A stretch of DNA of 64,000 bases, from the NCBI GenBank assembly GCA_030068145.1, contig JAPJBO010000478.1, forward strand, positions 1 to 64,000. The letters run 5' to 3'. This DNA comes from Diplonema papillatum. Its lineage: Eukaryota; Euglenozoa; Diplonemea; Diplonemida; Diplonemidae. Under the pieces are notes generated by a model. It was not told the DNA's origin and ran no database searches. It worked only from the letters and a program-made list of their open reading frames with translations. A program made the position numbers and the translations under genes. Shown here one piece after another: positions 54,601 through 63,838 of this stretch (positions are counted from its first letter, which is position 1; every line of letters begins with the position of its first letter).

Positions 54601-56195
54601 GGTTCGAGGTTCTCTCGGTGCAAATCAATCAGGTACGCCTCCGCCACTTCAGACGCATTCCTCAACGCCCCGTCCGCCCCACTTTCCGTTCGCTTTCGAC
54701 GCAAGGCCGACGCTAGCATGCTCTGCTTCTGCTCCTGCGTCTGCACTGGCACTCTCCTCGGGAAAGGGGCGGGTATCCGGTGGTTGCGTTTGGGCGGCGT
54801 GAAAGCCGGTATGTTGAGTGTGACAAAGATTGGGCAGTGGGTCGGTATGTCATACTCTCCCGCTTTCGCGGTTTGGACGGTCACCACGGTCTGTGCTGCT
54901 ACTGCGTTCAGGAAGCACATGTCTATTCGGGAGCCCGCCGCCGCCGCCCAGCAGGTGGGCGGTGCGTCCTGTGACCCCGCTCGCGCAGCCGCTGACGCCG
55001 CATCGACCCATCCACTTTGGCAGGCTGTGGTCAGGGACATGCTTTCCTCTGCCGGCGTGTTGAAGTCACCCATGACAGCTATCGGTACCTGCCCGAGTCC
55101 TGCCGCCATTTCGAAAACATCTGCAATGAGCTTCTCCCGATCCCGTACCACCGCCGCCTCCCTGCCTACGGGCGCATACACCGATATCACGTGCAGCACC
55201 ATACGCGCATTTCCCGTTGCCACCACCGCGTGCGCGACTCGTGTACTCCTCGCCAACTCTCTCTCCAACTCTGTTGTGGGCTGGGAGACACTAGCCACCA
55301 TGCCGCGGGTGGCGACAGCTGCGCCTCCTGGCACCCGTTGTCCTATACCGTTCGCACCCACAACAACAGGCACGTCTTCGCCCCAGTGACAGTCCCATCC
55401 GTATGCCGCAAGAAACAGCCCGCATGTCCTTTTTGTCTCTGGGCCCGCCCTGGTCTCTTGCAGAGCGACGATGTCCGCCGGGAGGGTCGCCACTGTCCGA
55501 CTTCTCGCATTTATGGAACCCACGTTTGCCGTTGCTAGCACTATCGTGCGACCAGGGGGCGCTATCGTATTCCGGGCTGAGAGTCTGGGTTTACTGTCTG
55601 CTGCTATCTCACTCAGGGGAAGCTGTGACACCTCGGGGCCGAGGGTCGACAGCAGCTGCAGAGTTTCATGCGGTACGTGCAACGCGTCATAGTGCTGCGG
55701 CCGGTACGTCACGGTGATGATGCGTGACGAATTACCAGCTCTTCCTTCGCACCTGAGGTGCGCCAAATTCGTTGTTGATAGTACCCACACAGTTGCCTTC
55801 AGCACTTCTGCTGCGGCTTGCAACGTGAGGTGGTCACCGTAGTGTCCGTCCCGCGCTACGGTGGAAAGATACTCAGATAGAGACGAATCAGTAGGGAGGA
55901 ACGCCGAAGGCGGGTGGTGTCGCAGCTGCCAGGTTACCTTCTGCCTTAGGGAAGTAGCCGAAAGACTCAGCTTACTACTTCGCAGCAGCGCGGCAAATTG
56001 GCAGTTACCATCTTTCTCAACCGGTATCCGCTTCGCGCGCAAGATCGCAGCCGCCCTGTCGAGTTCCGTGTCGCCGCTTTCAGCTGGCGTCGGTTGATTC
56101 ACGGCGGTTGACTGGTTCACACTCTTGACTTCCTCCCCTCGTCGATTTCGCTTGCCAGTAGTAGGGTTGGCGCACCGGACAGCGCCAGTTGACAC
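51525..56195 (-). CDS. OTU-LINE ORF2: OTU protease, AP endonuclease, reverse transcriptase, RNase H start
   Basis: Open for 1,556 aa, genuine to about residue 1,512. Residues 48-172 form an OTU-like cysteine protease: 'EKDGNCQFAALL' with the Cys at 65, and 'YRPQHYDAL' with the His at 168. Residues 217-463 form an AP endonuclease (QET 245-247, GDFN 376-379, SRID 422, 'IPTHCPI' with His 453). The reverse transcriptase spans about 764-1,030 ('LDFQKCFDSVP', 'NGIMQGCPLSVILIN', YVDD 984-987). An RNase H begins at 1,483 ('VCFDGGARANG'). After 1,512 the frame runs through the inverted segment and is meaningless. OTU enzymes cleave ubiquitin chains; its role in a LINE might be protection from degradation or processing of the polyprotein (inference). 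Confidence 0.93.
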   Translation of the reverse strand: MSTGAVRCANPTTGKRNRRGEEVKSVNQSTAVNQPTPAESGDTELDRAAAILRAKRIPVEKDGNCQFAALLRSSKLSLSATSLRQKVTWQLRHHPPSAFLPTDSSLSEYLSTVARDGHYGDHLTLQAAAEVLKATVWVLSTTNLAHLRCEGRAGNSSRIITVTYRPQHYDALHVPHETLQLLSTLGPEVSQLPLSEIAADSKPRLSARNTIAPPGRTIVLATANVGSINARSRTVATLPADIVALQETRAGPETKRTCGLFLAAYGWDCHWGEDVPVVVGANGIGQRVPGGAAVATRGMVASVSQPTTELERELARSTRVAHAVVATGNARMVLHVISVYAPVGREAAVVRDREKLIADVFEMAAGLGQVPIAVMGDFNTPAEESMSLTTACQSGWVDAASAAARAGSQDAPPTCWAAAAGSRIDMCFLNAVAAQTVVTVQTAKAGEYDIPTHCPIFVTLNIPAFTPPKRNHRIPAPFPRRVPVQTQEQKQSMLASALRRKRTESGADGALRNASEVAEAYLIDLHRENLEPGSTAYRGRAGGYRTREAHASARQACTTRGAMNWSTKQRDRVLGMLRSVVAEARQRLGSGQVGAMTVAERNARNALRRRNVEEFLPQLTHFGSSDELQELVAAVERLEGSQREAIAALKTQRSRLWKDRIQKAWSGPEKGDIYRFLAGQQGIPTAFLRRQDGTLTACPTEIDEMLRGPGAWGGIFQKYADQPEPEWEAFKSQYARYLPAPHAMECEPISAADVDAALKKMKKTSSPGLHGWRVHELRQLPSEILQLMADAMNAVESEGRWPEQLMHAIIHLLPKPESNGDPLSQRPISITPVLYRIWAAVRAKAALAWMDEIAPSGLHGCRKEHGTDDLVWHLAALIEEAHLTGEPLFGLALDFQKCFDSVPIEVAFKLAEELGFNEVVLRTLRAAYTNMRRHFRVGATVGEGFVPTNGIMQGCPLSVILINVIISVWMRHVADIEAAIPLSYVDDVYAMLKTFADLEEAARRSGMFAGLTGMKVCTQKKSHFFTTASDTPQTLDYAESDGTAVNNGRQEGIQRRVTFDVLGVMLTTEKVPPGEVIRPSKRIVERNSEAERVLKRAACLPLPGEAKDLVVSMSAGAKRYYGAAVSGMTKRDSVRLRRLFTEAMWTGPPRRAQEAVLHILHHGHRLDPVVVPAYRRITTWAVQLKKWESARSLSQTAWEHSDSLATLHGPFAFFKEALDGLGWRWVAPTSIAYTNEAGDEVVHDAAAQDNTKLLQHDLRYALRLREMAQLAARRGGDFGGVRDGVDYQTTRHLLEMHDSPLTAYQAGMLKSVIVGATPAAGRTGAGEESCLYCNTEKRRHVVKRLQLFFVEVLRERQGADGLLDRSARHHRTESYPRGWRPTEPCRLAVPFIAPSAVTTKWKYGREMWMAFTDWLRQVKWAPPGHDELGISFIELAVEFEMHTGQRLPDLKSRYYTAVPQAQTGKVTAAHTTLADGEMGDSRLLVCFDGGARANGTAFAVAGAGAVMYRDGVKELLGTCQASQKLPHYQCRVPPHRTLRAVRIVRIVRFVQQMQAR

Positions 56196-56240
56196 GTTTT
56201 CCTTGCTTGGTGTCAGTTCTTGTCCGGCACGCCCAGCCCC

Positions 56241-57476
56241 CTACTTTTTATCGATGGGGCTGTAGCGGTTGGTTGACACCATGTCAGTCAGGAGCTGCTG
56301 CTTACCCCCGCCTTTCCCGCCCTTCGCCTTTCCGGCGACCGGTCTCTTTGTAGCTTCGTTGAGCTGCTTCAACTGCTCGGCCAGCTCCTTTTCGTCAGCC
56401 TCCTTCTTAGCTTTCTTCCCTTTCTTGGAAGCTGTGGTGAGGGGCTGGGCCGGGAGGGGCTCCTGCGCGGCGTTTTCGGCTAAAGGTACCGGCGGCTCGG
56501 CAGGGGGTGGAGTCGGTTGGATTGCAGGTACGGGCTCGTCTGTCCGCGCGGGCACGCCTGCGGCGGCAGATTGCTGTGCGACCTGTGCAATTCTCCCAAG
56601 CGCTGAGTCGATTCTGGCGCACATCTCCTGCGTAATACGGTCCAGCTTCTGCTCCGTCTCCGCCATCCACCCTATCTGGCGCATGTAGGCGTTGTCTTCG
56701 CGCTTGGTGGCTATCTGCGTCTGGGCGTCAGCCCAGCTTCGGAAGCGCTTTTCGAACGCGCCCTCCCAAGCCTCTCGCGCGGCAGTTCGCTCCTTCTGCC
56801 AGGCCTCTCGCTGCCTGCTCTGCTGCTGCGCCCAGGCTTCCCAGGCCGCTGCCGTCTCGTCCTGGTTCCCCTGCTCGCGCCTCTCTTCTCGCATCTCCGC
56901 GTCGTCCGTCGGGGACAGCTCCTTCAGCTGCTCCCGCAGTCTCGTCAGCTGCCTCTTCCGCACTTCTTCATGCGCTTTGAGCGCCCAGCGCCACTCGTCT
57001 TCCCCCTTCTTCTTCCCGAACTCGGCGAGGAACTCGGGCTTGGAGTACGTGGGTCCCCTGGGGGCCCCGTTGTCCGGCAGGCGTTTCGGTGGTCCTGCAG
57101 CGGCGAGGCTGTCCACCTCTTGGCGGGTTCGCTGGATGCGCTCCTGTCGGTGCGCCTCTTGCCGGGCCCGGTCGCGCGCCTCGACGTCGACGATTTCGCC
57201 TTCCTCCTCGCCAACGCGCACCTTGGCAACTGGTGGTGGCTCCGTCGCCTCGATGTGCGCGACTCCCTTCTTGATCCGCACTCTGGCCCCAGCCCACCCA
57301 AGCTGCTCGACCAGGCGCTCGTACGCACCTACCCGCCCCTTCAACGTCTCAAGACGCAGAGTGTATGCACGGGTTTCGGGTAGGTGCACCACACGCACTT
57401 CGGCTTCGAACCTTTCGCTGCCCGAGGGTATTCCCTCGGGCCCCAGGGGGACCGCGTGGAGGTTGTTCGTAGTCAT
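56241..57476 (-). CDS. OTU-LINE ORF1: charged coiled-coil protein
   Basis: 411 aa from the ATG at 57,476 (MTTNNLHAVPLGPEG). A longer frame exists only because the (CA)n tract upstream is open (Thr-His repeats), so this first ATG after the microsatellite is preferred. The N-terminal part (about 20-90) looks globular. About 110-300 is highly charged, with Glu/Arg/Gln heptad-like stretches ('QQQSRQREAWQKER'), probably a coiled coil. A Pro-rich segment and a Lys-rich tail ('KKGKKAKKEADEKELAEQLK') follow. Basic coiled-coil ORF1 proteins of LINEs bind RNA as oligomers; no zinc knuckle is present. It ends 45 bp before ORF2. Confidence 0.78.
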   Translation of the reverse strand: MTTNNLHAVPLGPEGIPSGSERFEAEVRVVHLPETRAYTLRLETLKGRVGAYERLVEQLGWAGARVRIKKGVAHIEATEPPPVAKVRVGEEEGEIVDVEARDRARQEAHRQERIQRTRQEVDSLAAAGPPKRLPDNGAPRGPTYSKPEFLAEFGKKKGEDEWRWALKAHEEVRKRQLTRLREQLKELSPTDDAEMREERREQGNQDETAAAWEAWAQQQSRQREAWQKERTAAREAWEGAFEKRFRSWADAQTQIATKREDNAYMRQIGWMAETEQKLDRITQEMCARIDSALGRIAQVAQQSAAAGVPARTDEPVPAIQPTPPPAEPPVPLAENAAQEPLPAQPLTTASKKGKKAKKEADEKELAEQLKQLNEATKRPVAGKAKGGKGGGKQQLLTDMVSTNRYSPIDKK

Positions 57477-57518
57477 TTTACCGTTTGAGTATGTGTTGAG
57501 TGCGTTATGGTTTTCCCC

Positions 57519-57765
<247 letters not shown>

Positions 57766-58153
57766 TGTGTTAAGTTCAGGGCTTTTAGTGGGTAACGGCT
57801 GGATCGAAGCCCCCGATATGGTTCAGGTACGCTGTTTCTGGGTCCTGTTGCTCCTCTCGAAAGGTAGGTAGGGCGGGATCCTTCGGGGGACGGATAGCGT
57901 GAGAGGTTGGCAGCTTCTCCATTTGGCACTCGGTTCAAGACTTCTGTTGTTTTCATCTTGTGGTGCTACGTGCAACTGCGTGCGTGGGTTTGTGGCTCCG
58001 TGCAACTGAACGTCTTCACACAGGGCAAATCCTACCCGAGATCTCTCTGTGCAATGGGCTTGACCCGACAAGCTGTTCCTTGTGCAAGTGCTGTTCCAAA
58101 TCTGGCTCACGGGGATGTCGGATTTCACCTGCCACGCAGCAAAGTGCCAATGC
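57766..58153. other. Spacer between microsatellite and LINE relic
   Basis: No gene or repeat recognised; only short frames. Confidence 0.4.
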
Positions 58154-58179
58154 TGGCAACTGCTGCCCTATGCGTGTGT
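58154..58179 (+). repeat. 26-bp target-site duplication, left copy
   Basis: Begins 'tggcaactgctgccctatgc' and is identical for 26 bases to 58,589-58,614. It ends in a short GT run. Confidence 0.9.
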
Positions 58180-58588
58180 ATGTGTGTGATCTCAGTAATG
58201 GGTAACCCCTGAGCGGAGTCTAGCCCAGTTGCGCAATGCACTTACATTACTGCCGATGCACCAGCCGGCCGCTCGTGGTGGTTGCGACGTACACGGAAAT
58301 GCAGCCTCGACTGGCATTGGCTTCCCTCTTCGTGATTTGCATGTTGCTGACTACAGCAGGTGTCCGGGGGTATTCGCCTTCTCGTACACATGGAGCAGCG
58401 CGGGGCGTCATGCTTTGTACATCTTAACGGGTGAGATCGTTGACTGGGAGGATTTTCTCGTCCTCTCCCCTTCCACTCTGCTGTCTCCTTCCAGGTCGCC
58501 TCGTAGTATCGCTCGGGTTGGATACTGGCTGCCCTCTTGTGGGCCTTGACAAACGGATTCGGTCCGTGTCGGATGCACCCCGGCTCGT
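58180..58588 (-). mobile_element. 5'-truncated relative of the OTU-LINE (3' end only)
   Basis: The minus-strand frame ends at 58,242 with 'PAGASAVM', like 'PGGASAVT' of the OTU-LINE. It carries the same Cys/His module ('CTKHDAPRCSMCTRRRI', then 'DTCC') preceded by 'ATWKETAEWKGRGRE', which parallels 'GWTQGKPDWKGRTEE'. The second module has lost its cysteines. The ~410-bp insert is bounded by 26-bp duplications in a GT-rich target, the normal signature of a 5'-truncated LINE insertion. Confidence 0.8.
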
Positions 58589-58614
58589 TGGCAACTGCTG
58601 CCCTATGCGTGTGT
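58589..58614 (+). repeat. 26-bp target-site duplication, right copy
   Basis: Exact match of 58,154-58,179. It lies 55 bp beyond the stop codon of the USP7-like gene. Confidence 0.9.
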
Positions 58615-58668
58615 TTGTGTGGGGGCTGAAGTTCATTGCCTTGCTGTAAGTGGGTCCAAACTATTCGT

Positions 58669-61600
58669 TCAAAACACAAGAGTCACGTGCGTAGTTCGCA
58701 TAGAGGGAAGAACATACATTTGCCTCTGGCTGAGCAGACGAGCGCGGAAGGCTTGCACTGTGTCGTCCTCATGCAAGGTGGCCAACCAAGGTACGCTGTT
58801 CGCCTTTAGGGGGTGCAGGAGGACGTCGCCTGTCGCGGAAGTCCGACTCAACTTTTTCCGGTCGGGATCGCCAGTTTTCCGCTTACTTTGCTTCTCGTGC
58901 CCGTTGGTGGCACTGTCCCCTTTCTGTGTGGGGGCTTCGAAATGCAGTACTTGGACCACGTAAAGCCCGCTGCTATGCCTCCGGTCTCTTTCAGATGACG
59001 ACGAGGATGAAGCCGTGCGGCACTCTTCAGCAGGGGTGTGCGGTCGCGGTATTAGGAGAGAGTGCATGTCTTGCCCGGAGAACGCGTGTGGGAGTGACTG
59101 GGGTAAGGACCCGAAGGAGCTGAACAGAAGCGAAACGGAGCTCGCAGACCCGGGGCCGGAACTGGAAAAAAGGTCGAGGTTCCGTTGGTACGAGGAAAGC
59201 GACGAAATCCCGGGGCACAGAAAAAACGAAACATTGCGCGGTGTCAACTCGAGGCCCACCTTGCCGGCTGCGGGTCGGAATGGCGATCCGTTGACCACCT
59301 CAGCGCCGCAGCTTTCCACGCAGAGAACTTCGCCCACGCCGAGCTTCGGGATTTCACGGTCGTTGTCCCATAGCAGTTCGACCACCGAATTGAACTCGGT
59401 AGAGAGTACAAACAGCCGCAACTTCGATACGTGCGGGTGGTAGTTTCCCTCGTCTCCGGGGATGTTGTAGTAGTGCGACCGGTTGCCTGTGGAGACTTCC
59501 TCGCACACGCTGCCGTAGTAGCGGGAAAGTTGCCCGACAGCGGTAAGAATGGGGTTGGCACGATCTTTCCGTGGCGACTCGCAATCTTTTTGCAGTATCG
59601 TCGACCCGCTCATCGAGTCGGCGGCCGGCTGTTGCGGATGCTGGCTTTGTGCTTGAGACTGGTTGCTTTGATTGTAGCCATTTTGCTGCGCCTTCAGCAG
59701 CAGCTGCTTGCAGGCGAAAACACGCCTGCACTTGTGCCTTTCGAGCCAGTTGGGGACCCTCCACTGGTTGCCGATGATGCTCTCTTGCTCGATCAACATA
59801 GCCTTCAGGTCACCGACAGTAACTGGAAAGGGAGCTGAGGTCCCTGCCAAATCGACAAACGGCCGTGTCGGCACCGTCACGCGCAACACCTCTTGCACCT
59901 CACCGTGCACAGCTGACATCACACGGACGGGGATCACTGCGGCAGCGCCCCCTGCTATTGAATCCGCCGGCTGCTGCTGTTGCTGCTGTTGTTGGTGGTT
60001 TGGTGCCGCCTGCTGCTCTTGCAGTGGCGGTTGTACCTGTGCAGGCTTTGCACCGTCGGCGGAGGCTTTGCAGCAGGCTCTGCACTGCCAGCGTACTCGG
60101 TAGAAGAGCTTCTTTTTCCGCTTGTTCCAGCCGAGGGTGAGGACCGTGTCCAGAGAAAGGTCATCTGGGATTGGGGCCAGTGTGTCGCTGGATTTCCCCG
60201 TGGGTTCAGTGCCGACGTGAAGAATGGCGTTGGCGTGTTCCGACGGGTTTCCACCTGGGGGAGTCGTGAAAAGGTCAATTTTGAGTTCGAGGGGCCCGGT
60301 TTTGTCGTTTGGGTTGATGTTCAGGCACTGTGTCAGTACTGCATGTGAGACACGTTGGCGAACCTCTGCGATAGGTAGGTCAAGGGGTAGTTTGAGGGAG
60401 ATTGCATCGTTGGTGAGAGGAGCGGGGACGGTCTGGAGAAGAGGGGTGGGGGGCGACAGGGGCACCGAGCCTAGGGGGGAGAAAAGGCCTTTCACCTTGC
60501 TGTCAGTGTCATGGCTTTGCGTTTCAAACGTGGTGTCGGTCGTGGCTACCGTCTGCAATAGCGACGAGGGATACGCCTCGGAACACGACGGTGGAGACAA
60601 CAACGACATGGCGGGAAAACAGCTGCAAGGCTGCAACACGATTCCGCCGGTGGCACCGGCGCCAGCGCCGCGCGATGAGAGCGGCTCTGGTGCTGAAAAC
60701 GGGAGAAACTTCACCCGAACAAGCAGCGCACCTTCCCTCACTACGCAGCGGATGGATTCCTTGACGCTGTCGAGTGCACCAGCGGCAAGGGACAAAGCCG
60801 GTGTTGCGCTTGCCACCGCGAATACGACGATGTCGCCATTGCCTAATTCCAAATCTGCGACAGACAGCTCTGGGTGCACGGTTTCTAACACGCCGGGCCT
60901 GACCTCTTCGTAGCTGTTGACCCGAATCCACTGCGGAGTAGGGTCGGTTAGACTGCCTTGGCGGAGTACGTGCTTCCAAATGCAATCGACTGTCGCTTCT
61001 GCGGACACACTAAAGCGGTATCTCCGTGTGACTTGTGGCGCCTGGTGTCCAAGTTTGCAGGAGTGTTTTGGGGCCTTTTCCTTGTGATGGAACGACGACA
61101 CCGCTCCCTTCACTTCAAGGATCTTCACGAACAGCACGTATGCTAAGCCATCTGCGAAGACAGAACTGCCAACCACAGGGTCATCTCCTGCGCCGGGCCA
61201 GCCGACGATATCTTTCCCGCGGCTCGGGGTGCGGTGGAGGTACAACGAGATGACGTCTTTATGATGCGATCCCAGCAGCAGCGCCCGCTCGAGTGACGCA
61301 TCCGGGCTGGCCTTCAAAAGCATCGAAGGCCGCCAAGTCCCGTTCACCCGCTCTTCGAACTTCCACAAGGTCAGCTCGGTGTCGGGCATGCCGTAGATCG
61401 GAACGAGGCTCTTCTTCAGAGCGGAAATTGTCGACTTTCGCAAGTATTTTACGGGGGCACCGTTCACCTTGGTGTCGAGATCGTCGCAGGGTGGGGTTGC
61501 TGTTGCCGGGTTGGGTGGAACGGGGCATGTGCAGGTGCTGCTTGCAGTGAGGATGGGTGTCGGGGGATCGGTCACAAAGCGGAGAGAGGCGAACAGGTGC

Positions 61601-62535
61601 GCCTCGGCCACCGCTTTGTCGACGTGGCGGTTCACCCGCGAAGCGCAAAACCGGCCGAACCGACTGTGCACACGCTGCGGGATCGTTTGGTACGTCACCT
61701 GGGGCACTAACCACGCGAGATCCGTGCTCCGCATGTACACCAAAACGTAGGCACTCGCGTACCGGGGCAGGTGCCCTCCCCCGTACTCCCCGCCGAAATT
61801 CTCTTCCATCACGTCCTTCGCCGACACGCGGTACACCCGCTCGTCGTCCACACGGAACCATGGTGACTTCTCTGCGCCCGTGTTGCTGCTGTCGTCAACC
61901 CCTGTGGGCTTCAAAAAGGCGTAGTAATGTCCCGCGTTCACATCGCCGCTGTGCACGAGGACGGCGAACAGTGTGTATTGCTGCTGCGCTCGGTTCTGAT
62001 CGGGGTCGGTGGTGTACGGGCTCAGGTCCAGGGTTTCCGGGAACTCTTGCTTTTCATTGATCTTGGCCTGCTTGTGTGTCGTCATGTCGAAGCCGAAACG
62101 TTTGAGGTGCAGCATCAACACAGAAGGCGTCTCCTGCAGGACGGAACTGCGGCGGGCCGTTTGCAGGCCGTGGCCGGGAGCCGAGTACTTGTTGTCGCCT
62201 TCGAGAAGTTCCGTGGCAAAGTAAGCGTCCAACGCGCTTTGCAGCGTGGGGCAGCCCTTCACGTTCAGTTGGAGGTCGCAGAATGGTTCTTCGGTGCAGG
62301 ATTCGTAGTCGATGTCGCTGCAGGAGATCACGTGGCTGAGCTTGCCTTTAAACAGGCCCTCGAATGCACCCGCAACCTTCGTGCCGGCGAGGCTCTCTTC
62401 AAGGCTGTTGCACAGGACACGGAAGAGCTCATGAATGTCGTGCTGACGGAAAGCATCGTCTTGGTTCCAGCCGAAGGACTTCGTCAAGTCCCTGGTCGAA
62501 ACCGCTTTCTTCATGAACTGCAGGTTGTAGAACAC
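58669..62535 (-). CDS. USP7-like ubiquitin-specific protease, exon 2
   Basis: 1,288 codons after the splice acceptor 'cacgacag' (starting VFYNLQ; the first codon is GTG, not a start). It completes the USP catalytic domain: 'FGWNQDDAFRQHDIHELFRV', 'LEGDNKYSAPGHGLQ', 'LHLKRFGFD', the catalytic His in 'HSGDVNAGHYYAFL' (about 563 of the joined protein) and the Asp in 'WFRVDDERVY'. The rest, about 1,000 residues, corresponds to the ubiquitin-like tandem of USP7 ('VKYLRKSTISALKKSLVPIY', 'LTLWKFEERVNGTWRP'), with a Gln-rich linker ('QQQQQQQQPADS') and further UBL-like blocks. USP7 enzymes remove ubiquitin from nuclear substrates, and the C-terminal UBLs activate the catalytic domain. The joined protein of about 1,648 aa is longer than the ~1,100 aa usual in animals, mainly through low-complexity inserts. 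Confidence 0.93.
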   Translation of the reverse strand: MFYNLQFMKKAVSTRDLTKSFGWNQDDAFRQHDIHELFRVLCNSLEESLAGTKVAGAFEGLFKGKLSHVISCSDIDYESCTEEPFCDLQLNVKGCPTLQSALDAYFATELLEGDNKYSAPGHGLQTARRSSVLQETPSVLMLHLKRFGFDMTTHKQAKINEKQEFPETLDLSPYTTDPDQNRAQQQYTLFAVLVHSGDVNAGHYYAFLKPTGVDDSSNTGAEKSPWFRVDDERVYRVSAKDVMEENFGGEYGGGHLPRYASAYVLVYMRSTDLAWLVPQVTYQTIPQRVHSRFGRFCASRVNRHVDKAVAEAHLFASLRFVTDPPTPILTASSTCTCPVPPNPATATPPCDDLDTKVNGAPVKYLRKSTISALKKSLVPIYGMPDTELTLWKFEERVNGTWRPSMLLKASPDASLERALLLGSHHKDVISLYLHRTPSRGKDIVGWPGAGDDPVVGSSVFADGLAYVLFVKILEVKGAVSSFHHKEKAPKHSCKLGHQAPQVTRRYRFSVSAEATVDCIWKHVLRQGSLTDPTPQWIRVNSYEEVRPGVLETVHPELSVADLELGNGDIVVFAVASATPALSLAAGALDSVKESIRCVVREGALLVRVKFLPFSAPEPLSSRGAGAGATGGIVLQPCSCFPAMSLLSPPSCSEAYPSSLLQTVATTDTTFETQSHDTDSKVKGLFSPLGSVPLSPPTPLLQTVPAPLTNDAISLKLPLDLPIAEVRQRVSHAVLTQCLNINPNDKTGPLELKIDLFTTPPGGNPSEHANAILHVGTEPTGKSSDTLAPIPDDLSLDTVLTLGWNKRKKKLFYRVRWQCRACCKASADGAKPAQVQPPLQEQQAAPNHQQQQQQQQPADSIAGGAAAVIPVRVMSAVHGEVQEVLRVTVPTRPFVDLAGTSAPFPVTVGDLKAMLIEQESIIGNQWRVPNWLERHKCRRVFACKQLLLKAQQNGYNQSNQSQAQSQHPQQPAADSMSGSTILQKDCESPRKDRANPILTAVGQLSRYYGSVCEEVSTGNRSHYYNIPGDEGNYHPHVSKLRLFVLSTEFNSVVELLWDNDREIPKLGVGEVLCVESCGAEVVNGSPFRPAAGKVGLELTPRNVSFFLCPGISSLSSYQRNLDLFSSSGPGSASSVSLLFSSFGSLPQSLPHAFSGQDMHSLLIPRPHTPAEECRTASSSSSSERDRRHSSGLYVVQVLHFEAPTQKGDSATNGHEKQSKRKTGDPDRKKLSRTSATGDVLLHPLKANSVPWLATLHEDDTVQAFRARLLSQRQMYVLPSMRTTHVTLVF

Positions 62536-62758
62536 CTGTCGTGTGGTTGAAGTACGACCGTCAATACCGCCATTTCGACAGCAAAGCTATTCTGAACCAG
62601 GGATGGAATACAGGGGTACAAACTTGTTGGGACTGCGTGGCTGTACCTACACAAGCCTGGCCTCAGCATTCTGCATGGGAAGGTGATCGCGCCACGAAGA
62701 GCACGTTTGCGGTCCCGAGAAGTGAAGAAACACGTCCCAAGCGCTACTGAGTGCATAC
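62536..62758 (-). other. Intron of the USP7-like gene (223 bp)
   Basis: Donor 'CAG|GTATGC' (exon 1 ends at 62,759) and acceptor 'ACGACAG|GTG' (exon 2 starts at 62,535). Joining gives 'NLVAALQQ|VFYNLQ', phase 0, which restores the USP motif after the Cys box. GTATGC resembles the GTATGT donors of the ankyrin exons. Confidence 0.88.
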
Positions 62759-63838
62759 CTGCTGAAGCGCCGCCACCAGGTTGCGCTCTTTGTCCTTCGA
62801 ATTTCCGTGGCTCGGGCTGTGGGTGGCAGCATCGGCCCGTGTGATGCCGGACGACGTGTGGAGGCCGCCGGAGCAGCCAGCTTTGGCCAGTGTGTGGTCC
62901 ACCCCGGAGTGGAGCGAGTACCGCGGTGAGAACATCGACGTGCTGTCGTGGGCACCGGGATAGTGGCTGGCGCAGCGAAGGACGAGATCCGACACGTCGG
63001 GCAGTGGAACGACATTTTCGCTGTCACGGGCAGCCTCTCGGAAATCACCGACACTGTGCGACTCTTCTTCCTCATCGTCGCTATTGCACGTAACCGTGTC
63101 GTGCACGTCGCCAACAGGCGCTTCGAAGACCCTGAGCCTCCAATACGGGATATGGAACAAAGTTTGGACCAACGAGTTCAAGTAACACGTAGCGCCTTGA
63201 TTGCACAAACCGACCAGCCCTCCCTTTCGTGGAGAACCTCCGTCGTCGTCACTATCGTATCCTACAGCCGCACCGGACACCCCAGGGGAAATGCTGATGT
63301 TCAGCTCAATCAGAAGACAGTCGTCCTGCACGAATCCCAGCTCCGGCTCGTACAGCGTCGTGAGCGGTACAAATTGCCGGAACCCCCAGTCTTGAAGACC
63401 GAGGAAAAACACCTTCTCCGCTTGGTGGGTGACCACTTGAGAAGCATTGGTTCTGCTCCTCACTGTGAACGAGAACTGCGCCGTGCGACTCCAGCCCGGC
63501 GGCAGTGCGTGTGCATTCGCGAGGTCGAGGTACAGGGACAAATATCGGACTCCGTTGCCGTTTGGATACATGAGAATGCGCCACGGGACAGCATCTATCT
63601 CAAACGGTTCAGAGTAGATGTACTCGGGCATCACATAGTTCTCGGCGGCCCCGACCAGCCCCGATACCTTCCACTCGTACACACCGTTCCATCCGACAGA
63701 CTTGATCGTTCGGAGTGAGTGCTCAACCGCATCGTCTTGAACCGACTCCGAGCTGTCGTCGAGGGTCATTTCACACTTCCCGCATTCTCCTTCTCTCCTT
63801 CTTCCCCTTTTGAAGTGAGATTTGCGACAATCTGTCAA
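62759..63838 (-). CDS. USP7-like ubiquitin-specific protease, exon 1 (MATH domain and Cys box)
   Basis: 360 codons. The N-terminus offers two starts (residue 1 and Met 24, 'MTLDDSSESVQDD'); the second gives the acidic N-terminus usual in USP7. Residues about 50-182 form a MATH/TRAF-like domain ('VYEWKVSGL', 'SLYLDLANAHALPPGWSRTA', 'WGFRQFVPLTTLYEPELGFV'), which recruits substrates. Residues 207-240 are the Cys box 'GLVGLCNQGATCYLNSLVQT' with catalytic Cys 218. An acidic and Ser/His-rich insert of about 110 residues (245-350) then interrupts the catalytic domain before the intron. The order MATH-USP-UBL identifies the USP7 (HAUSP/UBP12) family. Confidence 0.93.
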
